From positions 124,001-188,000 of the forward strand of contig NZ_FRBY01000004.1 of the NCBI RefSeq assembly GCF_900142735.1: a stretch of DNA of 64,000 bases, read 5' to 3'. The DNA comes from Flavobacterium saccharophilum (GTDB lineage Bacteria; Bacteroidota; Bacteroidia; Flavobacteriales; Flavobacteriaceae). The position numbers and the translations under genes are program-made. Under the pieces are notes generated by a model, which was given only the letters and a program-made list of their open reading frames with translations, was not told where the DNA came from and did not search any database. Positions 44,801-53,254 of the stretch are shown here, one piece after another; the first letter of the stretch is position 1, and each line of letters starts with the position of its first letter.

Positions 44801-45897
44801 TTACCTTTTGCATCTTGTTTGATAACGCCAATAACTTCATCATTTAAAGATGGTTTCCCTGAGTTCTGACTTAGAAGATTAAATTTAATATCACTTTTAT
44901 GATAATAATTTAAACCTCCATAATAAGTTCCCAACCAAATTCCGTTTTGTTTGTCTTTAAAAAAGCAACGAACAGAATTTTGGCTAATTGTATAAGGCTG
45001 TGATATTTGATGGTAATAATTGCTGAAAGAATTTGTATTTGGGTTAAAAATACTAAGGCCTCTAAAAGTTCCAAGCCAAATATTTCCGTCGGTATCTTTG
45101 CCAACACATCTAATATTATTATCTGCAATACTATTTGTTCCTGAGCTATGTAACAGAGAAGTAGTTTGGCCATTTTTAGCATCAAAACGAATTACACCAT
45201 ACCCTTCAGTTGCAACCCAGAGTATTTTTCCATCTACATATACATCGTTGATATAAGGTTTTTTGGCACCCAAATCTATTTTAATTAATTGATGATTATC
45301 CGCTTTTAGTTTAAAAAGGCCAACATCTGTTCCTAAGATAATTTGTTTTTGCCAAATACCGATGTAAGCAATTTTCTTAATTTCATGAGAAGAAGCATTA
45401 AACTTAATTGAGGTGAAATTTTGAGCTTCGGGAGCAAGAACAAAAACTTCACCGGTAATAGAAGTCGCCCAGATTTTGTGTGTACTATCCTCTGTTATAG
45501 CCGAAATGTACCATTCACCAATACTTCTGGGAAGTTTGTAATTTGTAAAACTATCTGTATTGTAATTGTAGACACTAATTCCTTGATTTCCGCCTACCCA
45601 TAATTGTCCTTTATGATCTGTAAATAAACTACGGATGTAATAGGATTGTAAGCTGTTTTTGATGTTTTTTATTGGTCTGTATACCTTGAAACCTTTACTA
45701 TCATAACGATTTAGCCCGTCCTGAGTTCCAATCCAGATAAAACCCAGCGTATCTTGCTCAATCGCAAAAACCGAACTTTGTGACAAGCCTTTATCGACCG
45801 AGATATTGCGAAAATACCGGTCCTGAACCTGCGCATGGCTCTTCGTTGCGAAAAGAACTATGTAGAAAAGCGCTAAGAGAGCAATCGTTTTCTTCAT
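41854..45897 (-). CDS. Hybrid two-component system regulator (HTCS) of the glycosaminoglycan locus
   Basis: The 1347-residue one-protein sensor and regulator has a signal peptide (~1-22). Periplasmic Reg_prop beta-propeller repeats follow (~30-690, many I-W-I-G-T-x-x-G-L), then a Y_Y_Y domain (~700-765) and a transmembrane helix (~779-797). The cytoplasmic part is HisKA (S-H-E-L-R-T-P, His near 836), HATPase (~935-1045), a receiver (S-D-V-M-M-P-E-L-D-G, Asp near 1141) and an AraC-type DNA-binding domain (~1245-1340). HTCS proteins bind a glycan fragment in the periplasm and switch on the neighbouring locus. It sits between the lyase genes and the DUF4861 gene, so this locus is the likely target. 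Confidence 0.96.
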   Translation of the reverse strand: MKKTIALLALFYIVLFATKSHAQVQDRYFRNISVDKGLSQSSVFAIEQDTLGFIWIGTQDGLNRYDSKGFKVYRPIKNIKNSLQSYYIRSLFTDHKGQLWVGGNQGISVYNYNTDSFTNYKLPRSIGEWYISAITEDSTHKIWATSITGEVFVLAPEAQNFTSIKFNASSHEIKKIAYIGIWQKQIILGTDVGLFKLKADNHQLIKIDLGAKKPYINDVYVDGKILWVATEGYGVIRFDAKNGQTTSLLHSSGTNSIADNNIRCVGKDTDGNIWLGTFRGLSIFNPNTNSFSNYYHQISQPYTISQNSVRCFFKDKQNGIWLGTYYGGLNYYHKSDIKFNLLSQNSGKPSLNDEVIGVIKQDAKGNFWIGSNDKGINYWNKNANTISYFSNSENNPNSLSSNNIKAIAFDDSGNVLIGTHNGGLNLLNPNTGSVQRFRHNENNPNTIAGDLVYSLLKDSKGRIWVGTRSGLDQFHPETKTFTHIHLDKAGKRLTSDDITFLFEDSKHRIWIGTTNGVTLFYPDTLLFGNVGHGKLSDDIVNCITEDQKHRIWIGTREGLRLYDETQESFISFNARKDFVKETIYGIIPDDDGSLWISTNSGLIKFNPDKGTVQTFDESDGLQNKQFNDYAFYKAKDGMLLFGGIKGISYFYPSMVKQRPLPLKLSFTALEILNKNVAVADETDILEEHIDQTNELEIGPEHKQFSIFFNTFNYISSNRTYYYYKLEGIDKDWQRTDELKVSYSNLPAGKYNFQIKAIGPNGEMSAVRTLKISILAPWYKTIWFSLLLLTIIGTAAYIGYRIIKERIKAVQQLKLERIDKERVSYINQVKMDFFTNVSHELRTPLTLILAPLEELLKMPFIDKTFKKKHELMFINAKRLYNLVDQLFEFRKTEMGTRQLKVGKGDIVRFTQEIFESFKPLSEKNSIHYTYQAEEPQLFFYFDKDAMEKILFNLLSNAFKYTKAGQNIHVELIKKNDTVQIKVADTGVGISEEDLSKVFDRFYQVNNREMNLGSGVGLAFTKRLVELHHGQITAESTMQKGSIFTVTIPMADQVYKNDQHVEESAYDLSIISDNELETDDALLPEENEVIERDQPIKLLIVDDNKEILDYLEDYFNKIYDVTVAFDGQMALDLLEIQPFDLIISDVMMPELDGLHFCKRVKQNINTSHIPFMLLTARTETSQQIKGLEMGADDYITKPFSTPLLAAKITNLLRSRKRLKEYYSVGKEMVPENIAFNTLDEEFLKQAIQIVEDHLADSEFSVDQFSREIGMSRSNLYLKLKAITGESAMDFIKRIRFKKAVELMQSKRYTIAQITYMCGFNSPSYFSTAFKQHYGCMPSEYLVKLEETKE

Positions 45898-45989
45898 AAA
45901 AGTTTAAATTATAATTGTTTTTGGTTGTTCTTTAATCTCTTTTTTTTCAGAGTAATTTAGCTCTAATTTAGAGAAAAAGTAAACATGTT

Positions 45990-48674
45990 TTAATTCTTAT
46001 CGTATTTAGCAACATCCGGCAATTCATCAATAGCTTCTTGCTTGCTAACTGTTGAACCATCCATTTCTAATAATACTGAACTACTTTTAATTTTAGGTAC
46101 ATAATTTTTACCTTGAAAACTAATTGGTAAATCGCCATAACTAAATAGTGATTGAACTGTTTTATTTGAAACCTGTAAGGATACCGGTTTTTCTCCATCT
46201 AATTGTGCTTTTATTTCCCAATCTCCAACTTGTAACTGAGATAAACCTTTGTTGTTTGAAATCGTTTTAATCACTTCTGTTCTACCATCTTTGATTTGGA
46301 TAATGGTTAAATACCTGAATTTCTGTTTTAGTTCAGAAGTGATTCCGGCATGCCATTGATCTTTAAATTCCTTAATTTGACCTTCGTCATTTGTTACCTT
46401 GTTCCAGTTTACGGCAGCTTCAAAAAACTTGTTATGAACCTTCATTTTTAATGGACTATTAGCAAAAACACTAGCAGTTACATTTCCTAAATCAGTTTTA
46501 ACAATAAAGTTTTGCTGTTTAGCATTTGCCGAATTTTCTCCTTCAATTGTATAATACGGACAATGAAATTGGGTCGTCCATTTTACAGGATTTTTTGCTT
46601 CTAATTCATCATAAAGAACAATATAGCCACCATCTAATTGTAACATATGCCTGCGGTACAAAGTCACGTCTGAATCTCCGTATCCATTTTCTTTGCTTGG
46701 TACAATGTTGATCTGTTTGAATCTGTTCAGCCAGAAATCACTTTTAATTTCGCCATAAGCATTGCTAGCATCACCCAAAGCATATTGAATGTGTTTGCCT
46801 GAAATAGTTCTTGGAATCCAGCCATAACCTTCTTCTCCAATTTTTTGGTTTAAGCTATCGGCCAAAATAGTATTGTATGCTTTTGATGTTCTATAATACA
46901 AAAGATTGTGTTTGTCGCTAAAATTGCTGTAATAACCTGTTCCTCCAAAAATTACTTTTCCTTTAAAGTTTATGGTAAAAGCGTTTTGCGAAGCATGCCC
47001 GTGACCCGAAGAACCAAACGGACTACTAAACAAATAACTGCTTAAAGTTTTATTGGCATTTGCTAAATCTTCGTGCATGGCTACAACTCCTACATCTCCA
47101 AATTTGCGGGTTTTAGGCAGGTTTTCGGGTGAGGTTGAAGACAGTTTTCTATTTGGTTTATAGTTCAGTAATCTGAAAAATAAGAAATCGTCAGTACCGT
47201 GATAATAAGCTGGATAATCTCTTTTTATGCCGTCAACATACCAATTTAAATACGGATTGTTCATTTTGTAAGTAAGCGCGTCTGCAAACCAGGCTTCACC
47301 TTTTACGATGTACGGAATGTTTTCCCACATATCACCAATAGCAGTACTTGCAGCACCGTTTGGATGTGTGTACAACATATAATAGGGAAGGTTTTCCATC
47401 CATGGTAATTTGAAATAATCCACACCACTAAAATCACCAAACATTTGTGATAAGTATATAATTGATTTAAAATTTACCCTGAAATAACCATTACCTTCAT
47501 GCCATCCACCGTCTGTTGTGCCTAATACCGGAAAGCGTGCTGACCAAACTTCATACATATAAGTTAACCATTCTTTGGCTTCAGGAACATCGTTAATTAC
47601 CGCTACTGTAGCAATTGCCAGATTGCGTAAAGTGATTTGCCAAACGTGATTATCACTAACATGCAGCTCAAAACGATTTGGCAGATGATTATAGACTCTT
47701 CGGGCTCTAATAGTAATGATATTTTTGAATGCTTGTTTTTCCTCTGGCGTTAAAAAGTCATAACCCGCATCATAAAACCAGCCTAATGCTTCGAGTACCG
47801 CACCGCTTGTAAAATCATCACCAGTTGCTAATCCATCCGGATTCATGGTGGCAATGTTTAAGGCTCTGCGTTTTGCATCCAAAATAAAACGTTTGTCTTT
47901 TGTTAATTGATAGGCGATACACAAATTACGAACAGGATTACCTACAGCATCACCAAAACCGTGATACATTCTTTCTATAATTATTTTTTTCTCTAATTTA
48001 TTCTTGCCTGTAGTATCAATTACTCTTTGTGGTTGTTCAGTTGGAAGAGGAGCCAGCATTAGTTTTTCCGCGAAAGCGATAAATTTTTTAGCTTCGGGAT
48101 TTTCCAGATTATTGCGATAAAAATCTTCACCAATACGGTTCATGTCCCATAAAAGAGGATGTGAACCTTCGTTTCTTTTAAGAACTTCAGTTATGGGCGG
48201 AGATACTTTTTGATTAGCATATTTTGCATCGACCACAAAATCGTAAACAGTTGACCATGTCCATTGATTACTGCCTTTTAAAGCGTAAGCATATTTCCAG
48301 TACCATTTTCCCGATTTTAGTGCCTGATGTAACGGATAAACCGCCCAACGTTGTTCTGAACTAGTAAGCAAATCTTTTGTAAAATTGATGTCGCTTGCCA
48401 GCATTATTTTATAGCGCACATTGCCAATATTTGGATCTTCAGGAACTTCGCTGCCGCTTTCCATTGGTTTAACCATTTCTTTGCCATTTGTTGCCGGCCA
48501 AAGAAGGGCAGGAGCATTGGTTGGCACCGTAATTCCGTTTACCGGATAAGGCCATTCACGTACTCTTGAATGTAATTTTTCTGCCGTTAACTTAATTTCT
48601 GCCGATTGTTGCTGGCTGAAAGCAGAAAATGCAATGAATAATAAGGCTAGTGTAACGCTATTTTTTCTGGTCAT
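45990..48674 (-). CDS. Heparinase II/III-family lyase with DUF4962 N-terminus
   Basis: The 894-residue protein has a signal peptide (~1-20, ending AFSQ), a DUF4962-like alpha/alpha-barrel part and a C-terminal heparinase II/III beta-sandwich. Likely catalytic residues are in S-D-N-H-V-W-Q, W-H-E-G-N-G-Y-F (Tyr) and G-S-S-G-H-G-H-A-S-Q-N (His), which match the Asn/His-Tyr-His machinery of these lyases. The closest known type is heparinase II (PL21). Other clans such as PL15 or PL33 share the fold, so the exact family needs a search. It lies between the sulfatase and regulator genes. Confidence 0.85.
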   Translation of the reverse strand: MTRKNSVTLALLFIAFSAFSQQQSAEIKLTAEKLHSRVREWPYPVNGITVPTNAPALLWPATNGKEMVKPMESGSEVPEDPNIGNVRYKIMLASDINFTKDLLTSSEQRWAVYPLHQALKSGKWYWKYAYALKGSNQWTWSTVYDFVVDAKYANQKVSPPITEVLKRNEGSHPLLWDMNRIGEDFYRNNLENPEAKKFIAFAEKLMLAPLPTEQPQRVIDTTGKNKLEKKIIIERMYHGFGDAVGNPVRNLCIAYQLTKDKRFILDAKRRALNIATMNPDGLATGDDFTSGAVLEALGWFYDAGYDFLTPEEKQAFKNIITIRARRVYNHLPNRFELHVSDNHVWQITLRNLAIATVAVINDVPEAKEWLTYMYEVWSARFPVLGTTDGGWHEGNGYFRVNFKSIIYLSQMFGDFSGVDYFKLPWMENLPYYMLYTHPNGAASTAIGDMWENIPYIVKGEAWFADALTYKMNNPYLNWYVDGIKRDYPAYYHGTDDFLFFRLLNYKPNRKLSSTSPENLPKTRKFGDVGVVAMHEDLANANKTLSSYLFSSPFGSSGHGHASQNAFTINFKGKVIFGGTGYYSNFSDKHNLLYYRTSKAYNTILADSLNQKIGEEGYGWIPRTISGKHIQYALGDASNAYGEIKSDFWLNRFKQINIVPSKENGYGDSDVTLYRRHMLQLDGGYIVLYDELEAKNPVKWTTQFHCPYYTIEGENSANAKQQNFIVKTDLGNVTASVFANSPLKMKVHNKFFEAAVNWNKVTNDEGQIKEFKDQWHAGITSELKQKFRYLTIIQIKDGRTEVIKTISNNKGLSQLQVGDWEIKAQLDGEKPVSLQVSNKTVQSLFSYGDLPISFQGKNYVPKIKSSSVLLEMDGSTVSKQEAIDELPDVAKYDKN

Positions 48675-48696
48675 AATATTTATACTTTAATCGGAA

Positions 48697-50079
48697 TTAC
48701 AATCCTGATCTAAAAGGATCTCCGTTCTCTTTGCACCATTGTTTTAAATAACGACGCATCGCTATTAATTCTTTTTTGTATGATTTATTTACTGCCAGAT
48801 TGGTGATTTCACCGGGATCTGTTGTTAAATTGAAAAGTTGTTCTTTTAAATCACCTTTATTATAAACGATATATTTAAAATCTTTAGTGATGACAGCTCG
48901 TCCGCTAATACCAAGCAATTCTTCGTTATCGGCAAAATCAGTTTCTATTACTAAAGTATCTCTAAGTTTTTCAGCTGGATTTGCTATTTTTTTGCTGATA
49001 TCAATTCCTTTTAAATAGGCTGGTTTTGATACTCCGGTGAAACCACAAATAGTTGGAATGATATCTGTTCCATTGCAAACCAACAAATCATCAGTTCTTG
49101 GTTTCCATTCGCCAATTTTCGAAATGATGAAAGGTATTCTGGCTGATTCTTCGTATAAAATTTGCTTCTGGTTCCAACTGTGTCCTGCATAACCATCACC
49201 ATGATCTGCGGTAAAAATGATAATGGTATTTTTTTCGATACCATACTTTTTAAGCGATGCCAGTACCATTTCTATATAACTGTCAACTTTTTCAACTAAT
49301 CGGTTATATGCCCAACGGTATTGACGCCATTTTTCCGGGGTATAATTGACTGAAGGATAAGTGCGCAGACCAACTGTTTTTTGTTGATCACGAACAATTT
49401 TAGGCTCGTGAGCAGGAATTTGCCAGTTTGCAGGCAGCGCAGGACATTGATCTGGTGGTGGTGCGTCTTTTAAGATATCCATTTTTAAATCTTCATCTCT
49501 GGCCCACTCGCAAATATCATGGGGATTTAAAAAAGAAGCTACAAGAAGAAAAGGAGTGTTTTTATTTTCTTTAATAAAACGGGCGCAAAAAGAAGGTGTA
49601 GCTGCATCATTGTAATCCAGAAAATTGGTGTTTTCAATAAATTCAAAACCATGTTGACTTTTCTTAGTTGTGGGAACAGGTAAATGCCATTTACCAACAT
49701 AACCGGTTTTATAACCTCCGTTTTGAAAAATTTTCCCCATCATTAAGAGATCTTCTGGCCATTGACCGTCTTTTTCCGGCGCATTCCCAATAAAACCAGT
49801 GTCAAAAGGCATTTTACCGCTCATTATAGCAGAACGAGATGGCGAACATAACGGTTGCGCGCAATACGCTTTGGTAAAACGAACTCCGTTTTGCGCTAGT
49901 TTATCCATTGCTGGTGTATGCAAATCCTTGTTGCCGGCAATGCTCATGGCATCAGCAGTTTGCTGATCGGTCATGATGATCAGAATATTAGGACGAGCAG
50001 CTGTTTGAGCACTACTTAATAATGGCGTATTTAGTAATCCAAATAGCAACAAAATCAATATGTTTTTTTGAAACATCAT
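48697..50079 (-). CDS. Family S1 sulfatase, possibly heparin 2-O-sulfatase type
   Basis: The 460-residue enzyme has a signal peptide (~1-25). The sulfatase signature C-S-P-S-R-S-A begins at Cys78, which an anaerobic- or FGE-type enzyme must convert to formylglycine. Metal and sulfate ligands are visible in I-M-T-D-Q-Q, V-G-K-W-H-L and F-T-A-D-H-G-D. The N-terminal half strongly recalls the 2-O-sulfatase of Pedobacter (Flavobacterium) heparinus, as far as I remember that sequence, so removal of 2-O-sulfate from uronate is a fair guess. It is followed at 22 bases by the lyase gene. Confidence 0.87.
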   Translation of the reverse strand: MMFQKNILILLLFGLLNTPLLSSAQTAARPNILIIMTDQQTADAMSIAGNKDLHTPAMDKLAQNGVRFTKAYCAQPLCSPSRSAIMSGKMPFDTGFIGNAPEKDGQWPEDLLMMGKIFQNGGYKTGYVGKWHLPVPTTKKSQHGFEFIENTNFLDYNDAATPSFCARFIKENKNTPFLLVASFLNPHDICEWARDEDLKMDILKDAPPPDQCPALPANWQIPAHEPKIVRDQQKTVGLRTYPSVNYTPEKWRQYRWAYNRLVEKVDSYIEMVLASLKKYGIEKNTIIIFTADHGDGYAGHSWNQKQILYEESARIPFIISKIGEWKPRTDDLLVCNGTDIIPTICGFTGVSKPAYLKGIDISKKIANPAEKLRDTLVIETDFADNEELLGISGRAVITKDFKYIVYNKGDLKEQLFNLTTDPGEITNLAVNKSYKKELIAMRRYLKQWCKENGDPFRSGL

Positions 50080-50304
50080 ATTTACCTAATTTTAATAGAT
50101 TCCTTATTGTTTTACATACTCTTAAATACAAAAACGAATTTATAAATCAATATTCTATTGGGGTTTTGAATTTGTGTAAAATGATATTAATTTTAGCTAA
50201 AACCTTTAAATATGGTTGATTCGGGCGCTATTTATTCAAGTATTTAAAGCAATAGAATTAGAATTGATCAAATAATTCTTTCAAAGTTTAATTGTAGTGA
50301 AAAT

Positions 50305-51228
50305 CTAAACTTCAAATTTTTGAAAAGCAATGGCGCAAGCACCTAACAATCCCGCTTTGTTACCTAAATCTGCTGCTACTATAGTACTGTGGGCAAATGC
50401 AACAGGAATAGCAAAGGTTTTTACTCTTTTTGTTAATTCATCAATATAAAATTGACCTGCTTCACTAATTCCTCCACCAATAATTACTTTTTCGGGACTA
50501 AATATATTTACAAAGTTTACAATACCGGCAGCTAAATAATCAAAATGATGTTGCATGGTTTTGATGGCATAATCTTCACCTGACAGATATTTTTCGATGA
50601 TAGTTTTGCCGTCAATATTTTCTTCTGATGTAGGATTTTGAGTTTTGTAATAATTGATTAACGCTGTAACCGATGCATACGTTTCCAGACAACCACGCCC
50701 ACCACAATTACACAATAGACCATTTTGTTGTATTACAGTATGACCCAATTCACCGCCACGATTTTTATAGCCGCTATAAAGCTGTTTGTTAATCATAATG
50801 GCACCGCCAATACCTGTTCCAATGGTTAGAAAAACAGCGTCAGTACTATCTTTCGCTGCACCGTAAATTAATTCGGCAAGTCCCATTAAGTTGGCATCGT
50901 TATCAATTACAACATTATATCCAGTTAAATCTTTTAGAATTTTACCTAAAGGTAGTTTTTCGAAACCAGGCAAATTAACTCCTCCACCAATAATAACATC
51001 CTCTTCAATAAGACCTGGAAAACCAATTCCGATACCTACAATAGGTTTTTTTAATTGATCTGTACATTCTTTTATCGCATTGACCATCAGGTCTATAATT
51101 TCTGTTTCGGTTTTTACATTTTTTAAGGATACTAAAAATGAAAATAAAATTTCTCCAAGTTCATTAACAACTCCACATTTTAGTGAAGTGCCACCAATAT
51201 CGATCCCGATTGCGTATGATTTTGACAT
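50305..51228 (-). CDS. ROK family sugar kinase
   Basis: The 307-residue protein starts with the ATP-binding D-I-G-G-T loop and has G-F-P-G-L, D-N-D-A-N and G-T-G-I-G-G sugar/ATP motifs. The ROK zinc motif is C-N-C-G-G-R-G-C-L-E, preceded by G-G-E-L-G-H. No DNA-binding domain is present, so it is an enzyme and not an NagC/XylR-type repressor. In a glycosaminoglycan locus ending in nagB, glucosamine or N-acetylglucosamine is the likely substrate, giving the phosphosugar for NagB. A plain glucokinase remains possible. Confidence 0.88.
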   Translation of the reverse strand: MSKSYAIGIDIGGTSLKCGVVNELGEILFSFLVSLKNVKTETEIIDLMVNAIKECTDQLKKPIVGIGIGFPGLIEEDVIIGGGVNLPGFEKLPLGKILKDLTGYNVVIDNDANLMGLAELIYGAAKDSTDAVFLTIGTGIGGAIMINKQLYSGYKNRGGELGHTVIQQNGLLCNCGGRGCLETYASVTALINYYKTQNPTSEENIDGKTIIEKYLSGEDYAIKTMQHHFDYLAAGIVNFVNIFSPEKVIIGGGISEAGQFYIDELTKRVKTFAIPVAFAHSTIVAADLGNKAGLLGACAIAFQKFEV

Positions 51229-51277
51229 TTGTGTACTATTTGTAATTATAATGCTAATTTAGTTCATTATTTAAATA

Positions 51278-51306
51278 ATTAATGCAGAACATAGTTCTGC
51301 ATTAAT
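51278..51306. terminator. Intercistronic hairpin between SusD-like and ROK genes
   Basis: ATTAATGCAGAAC (51278-51290) pairs with GTTCTGCATTAAT (51294-51306), 13 perfect base pairs with a 3-base loop. It follows the SusD stop on the minus strand and precedes the ROK start. The minus-strand flank is only moderately T-rich, so partial termination or mRNA processing is equally likely. Confidence 0.65.
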
Positions 51307-51351
51307 GACCAAAAACTGATTTATTTTCTAAAAAATAATAGCAACTTTTCT

Positions 51352-53238
51352 TTAATATTTTGGATTTTGACGTGTAATCGACTTGTTTACATCTGTTTCA
51401 TTTTGTGGAAAAGGATATAATTCATTCTTACCAGCAACAAAATTGATGATAGCCGGATAAAAATAATTAGAACGAATTGCTTTTACAGCCGTATTTGTTT
51501 CTGTTATTTTTTCTGCTAAGACGCCCCATCTAATTAAATCAGCCCTACGCATTCCTTCGCCAGATAGTTCCCAGGCTCTTTCTTGTTGTAATGCTTTAAA
51601 AAAGTCATTTTTATTTAATCCGGATGGAAGATTGATTGCAGTACTTGTTGGTTTTGTTACAAGTCGCGCGGTTGCTGTTGCACCTGAGCCTTTTCCGTCA
51701 ACACTGGTAATTGTTACAGTTGGAACAGAAGTATAGCCATCACCAGAACGTAACATTGCAATTGTACCAATCGCGCCATTGTTTAACGTAACAACAGCTG
51801 CCGAAGCATCACTGCCGCCGCCGCCCGTAATTTGTATTAAAACATTTGCAGGACCTGTGTAACCTGTTCCTGCGTTGTTTATATTAATTGCAATTTGGCT
51901 TCCCTGAATATCTGCACCGAATCCTCTTCTTCTAACCTGATTAATTGCATCGTAAGCAATTGTATTTGGTCCTTCATTTAGTTCATTTTCAACTTCAGCA
52001 CGCATTAAAAGTAAATCCGAATAACGCATAACTACCCAATTGATATGCGTGTAAACTCTTTCAGCTGTTGCATTTGTTTGGTACTCGCGACTCCATTTTG
52101 CAACTGTCCAACTTTCATCTTGTCTTGCTGTTAAAAGAGGAACTTTATTTCCTTTTGCATTAATTGAGTATGTTGCAATAGAAAAATCTCTTCTTTGATC
52201 TGCTGTATTAAAGCTACTATAAAATGGTTTTGGAACTAAACATCTTGCAATATTTGAAGGATAAAAGCCATTTGCAGTCGCAGGGCCATTGAAATTTCCA
52301 ACCCATGATGCATTACCCAATGCTCCTGATGGATTGTAAAAAGCAACCTGAAAAATGTTTTCTGTAGGTTCTAAAACATGTTGACACTGGTTTTTAAAAA
52401 CTTTAGAATATGATGGATTTAGCTTGTAAGGATTCTGGGCCATTACATCATTAATTTGCTGCTGTGCTAATTTGTAATATTCTTTATAATTAGCAGGACG
52501 TTTCATAGTTCCATCTGCTCCTAAAGAATATCCTCCTGCAAATAATGCTACTCTGGCTAACATCGATTTAGCTCCCCATTTATTGATACGCTCATCTGTT
52601 GGAGTTGCATCTGGAAGTAAAAGAGATGCTTCCTGCATATCCTTTATGATTTGAGTATATATTTCCTGACGGTCTATCAAACCACCTTTTAAGTCGTCTC
52701 CGGATTGTGAACTTTTTGTTTTAAAAGGAACATCACCCCATAAACGTACTAGTTCAGAATAATAAAAACCGCGTAAAAACTTGGCTTCACCTAAAAACTT
52801 ATTCAGTTGGTCTTTTTGATTTTGACTTCCATCGGTAAAAAGAGCCATTTGTGGAACTTTTTCAATAACGACATTGGCTCTGTCAATTCCTTCATACAAT
52901 TTGCTCCACACAGTGTAAAAAGTATTTGTTTGCGAAATTCCCTGATAATGTGCTATAGTCCTCCAGTCATCGGCACCTGTACCACTCATTTGCATAATAT
53001 CAGTATCTGCATCAAAAATTAAGCTGATATTCCAACCATAACTATCCATAGAAGACATTGCTTCATAAACACCCAGGGTTGCCATATTGGCTTCATCTAC
53101 ATTAGAGAAGAAGTTATTGGTTGTGAAGTAGGAGTATGGCGTAACTTCTAATTCTTTATCACAGGAATTAAGAGGAAATAGGAGACAGGCAAAACTTGCT
53201 GCAATAATGGCTCTGCGGAAAAATATTTTGTTTTTCAT
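51352..53238 (-). CDS. SusD/RagB-like glycan-binding lipoprotein with a glycine-rich insert
   Basis: The 628-residue surface lipoprotein has a signal and lipobox (L-N-S-C, Cys26) and the SusD TPR-like fold, with S-M-D-S-Y-G-W-N early and the C-terminal E-R-A-W-E-L-S-G-E-G-M-R-R-A-D-L-I-R-W signature. It captures glycan fragments for the SusC transporter encoded just upstream. Residues ~445-523 are an unusual insert rich in G, S, T and V, with G-T-G-Y-T-G, S-G-D-G-Y-T-S-V-P-T-V-T-I and G-S-G-A-T-A-T-A, which is not part of the SusD core and looks like an adhesin- or fibre-type beta module. Confidence 0.93.
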   Translation of the reverse strand: MKNKIFFRRAIIAASFACLLFPLNSCDKELEVTPYSYFTTNNFFSNVDEANMATLGVYEAMSSMDSYGWNISLIFDADTDIMQMSGTGADDWRTIAHYQGISQTNTFYTVWSKLYEGIDRANVVIEKVPQMALFTDGSQNQKDQLNKFLGEAKFLRGFYYSELVRLWGDVPFKTKSSQSGDDLKGGLIDRQEIYTQIIKDMQEASLLLPDATPTDERINKWGAKSMLARVALFAGGYSLGADGTMKRPANYKEYYKLAQQQINDVMAQNPYKLNPSYSKVFKNQCQHVLEPTENIFQVAFYNPSGALGNASWVGNFNGPATANGFYPSNIARCLVPKPFYSSFNTADQRRDFSIATYSINAKGNKVPLLTARQDESWTVAKWSREYQTNATAERVYTHINWVVMRYSDLLLMRAEVENELNEGPNTIAYDAINQVRRRGFGADIQGSQIAININNAGTGYTGPANVLIQITGGGGSDASAAVVTLNNGAIGTIAMLRSGDGYTSVPTVTITSVDGKGSGATATARLVTKPTSTAINLPSGLNKNDFFKALQQERAWELSGEGMRRADLIRWGVLAEKITETNTAVKAIRSNYFYPAIINFVAGKNELYPFPQNETDVNKSITRQNPKY

Positions 53239-53254
53239 TTTCTTAAACTTTAAA

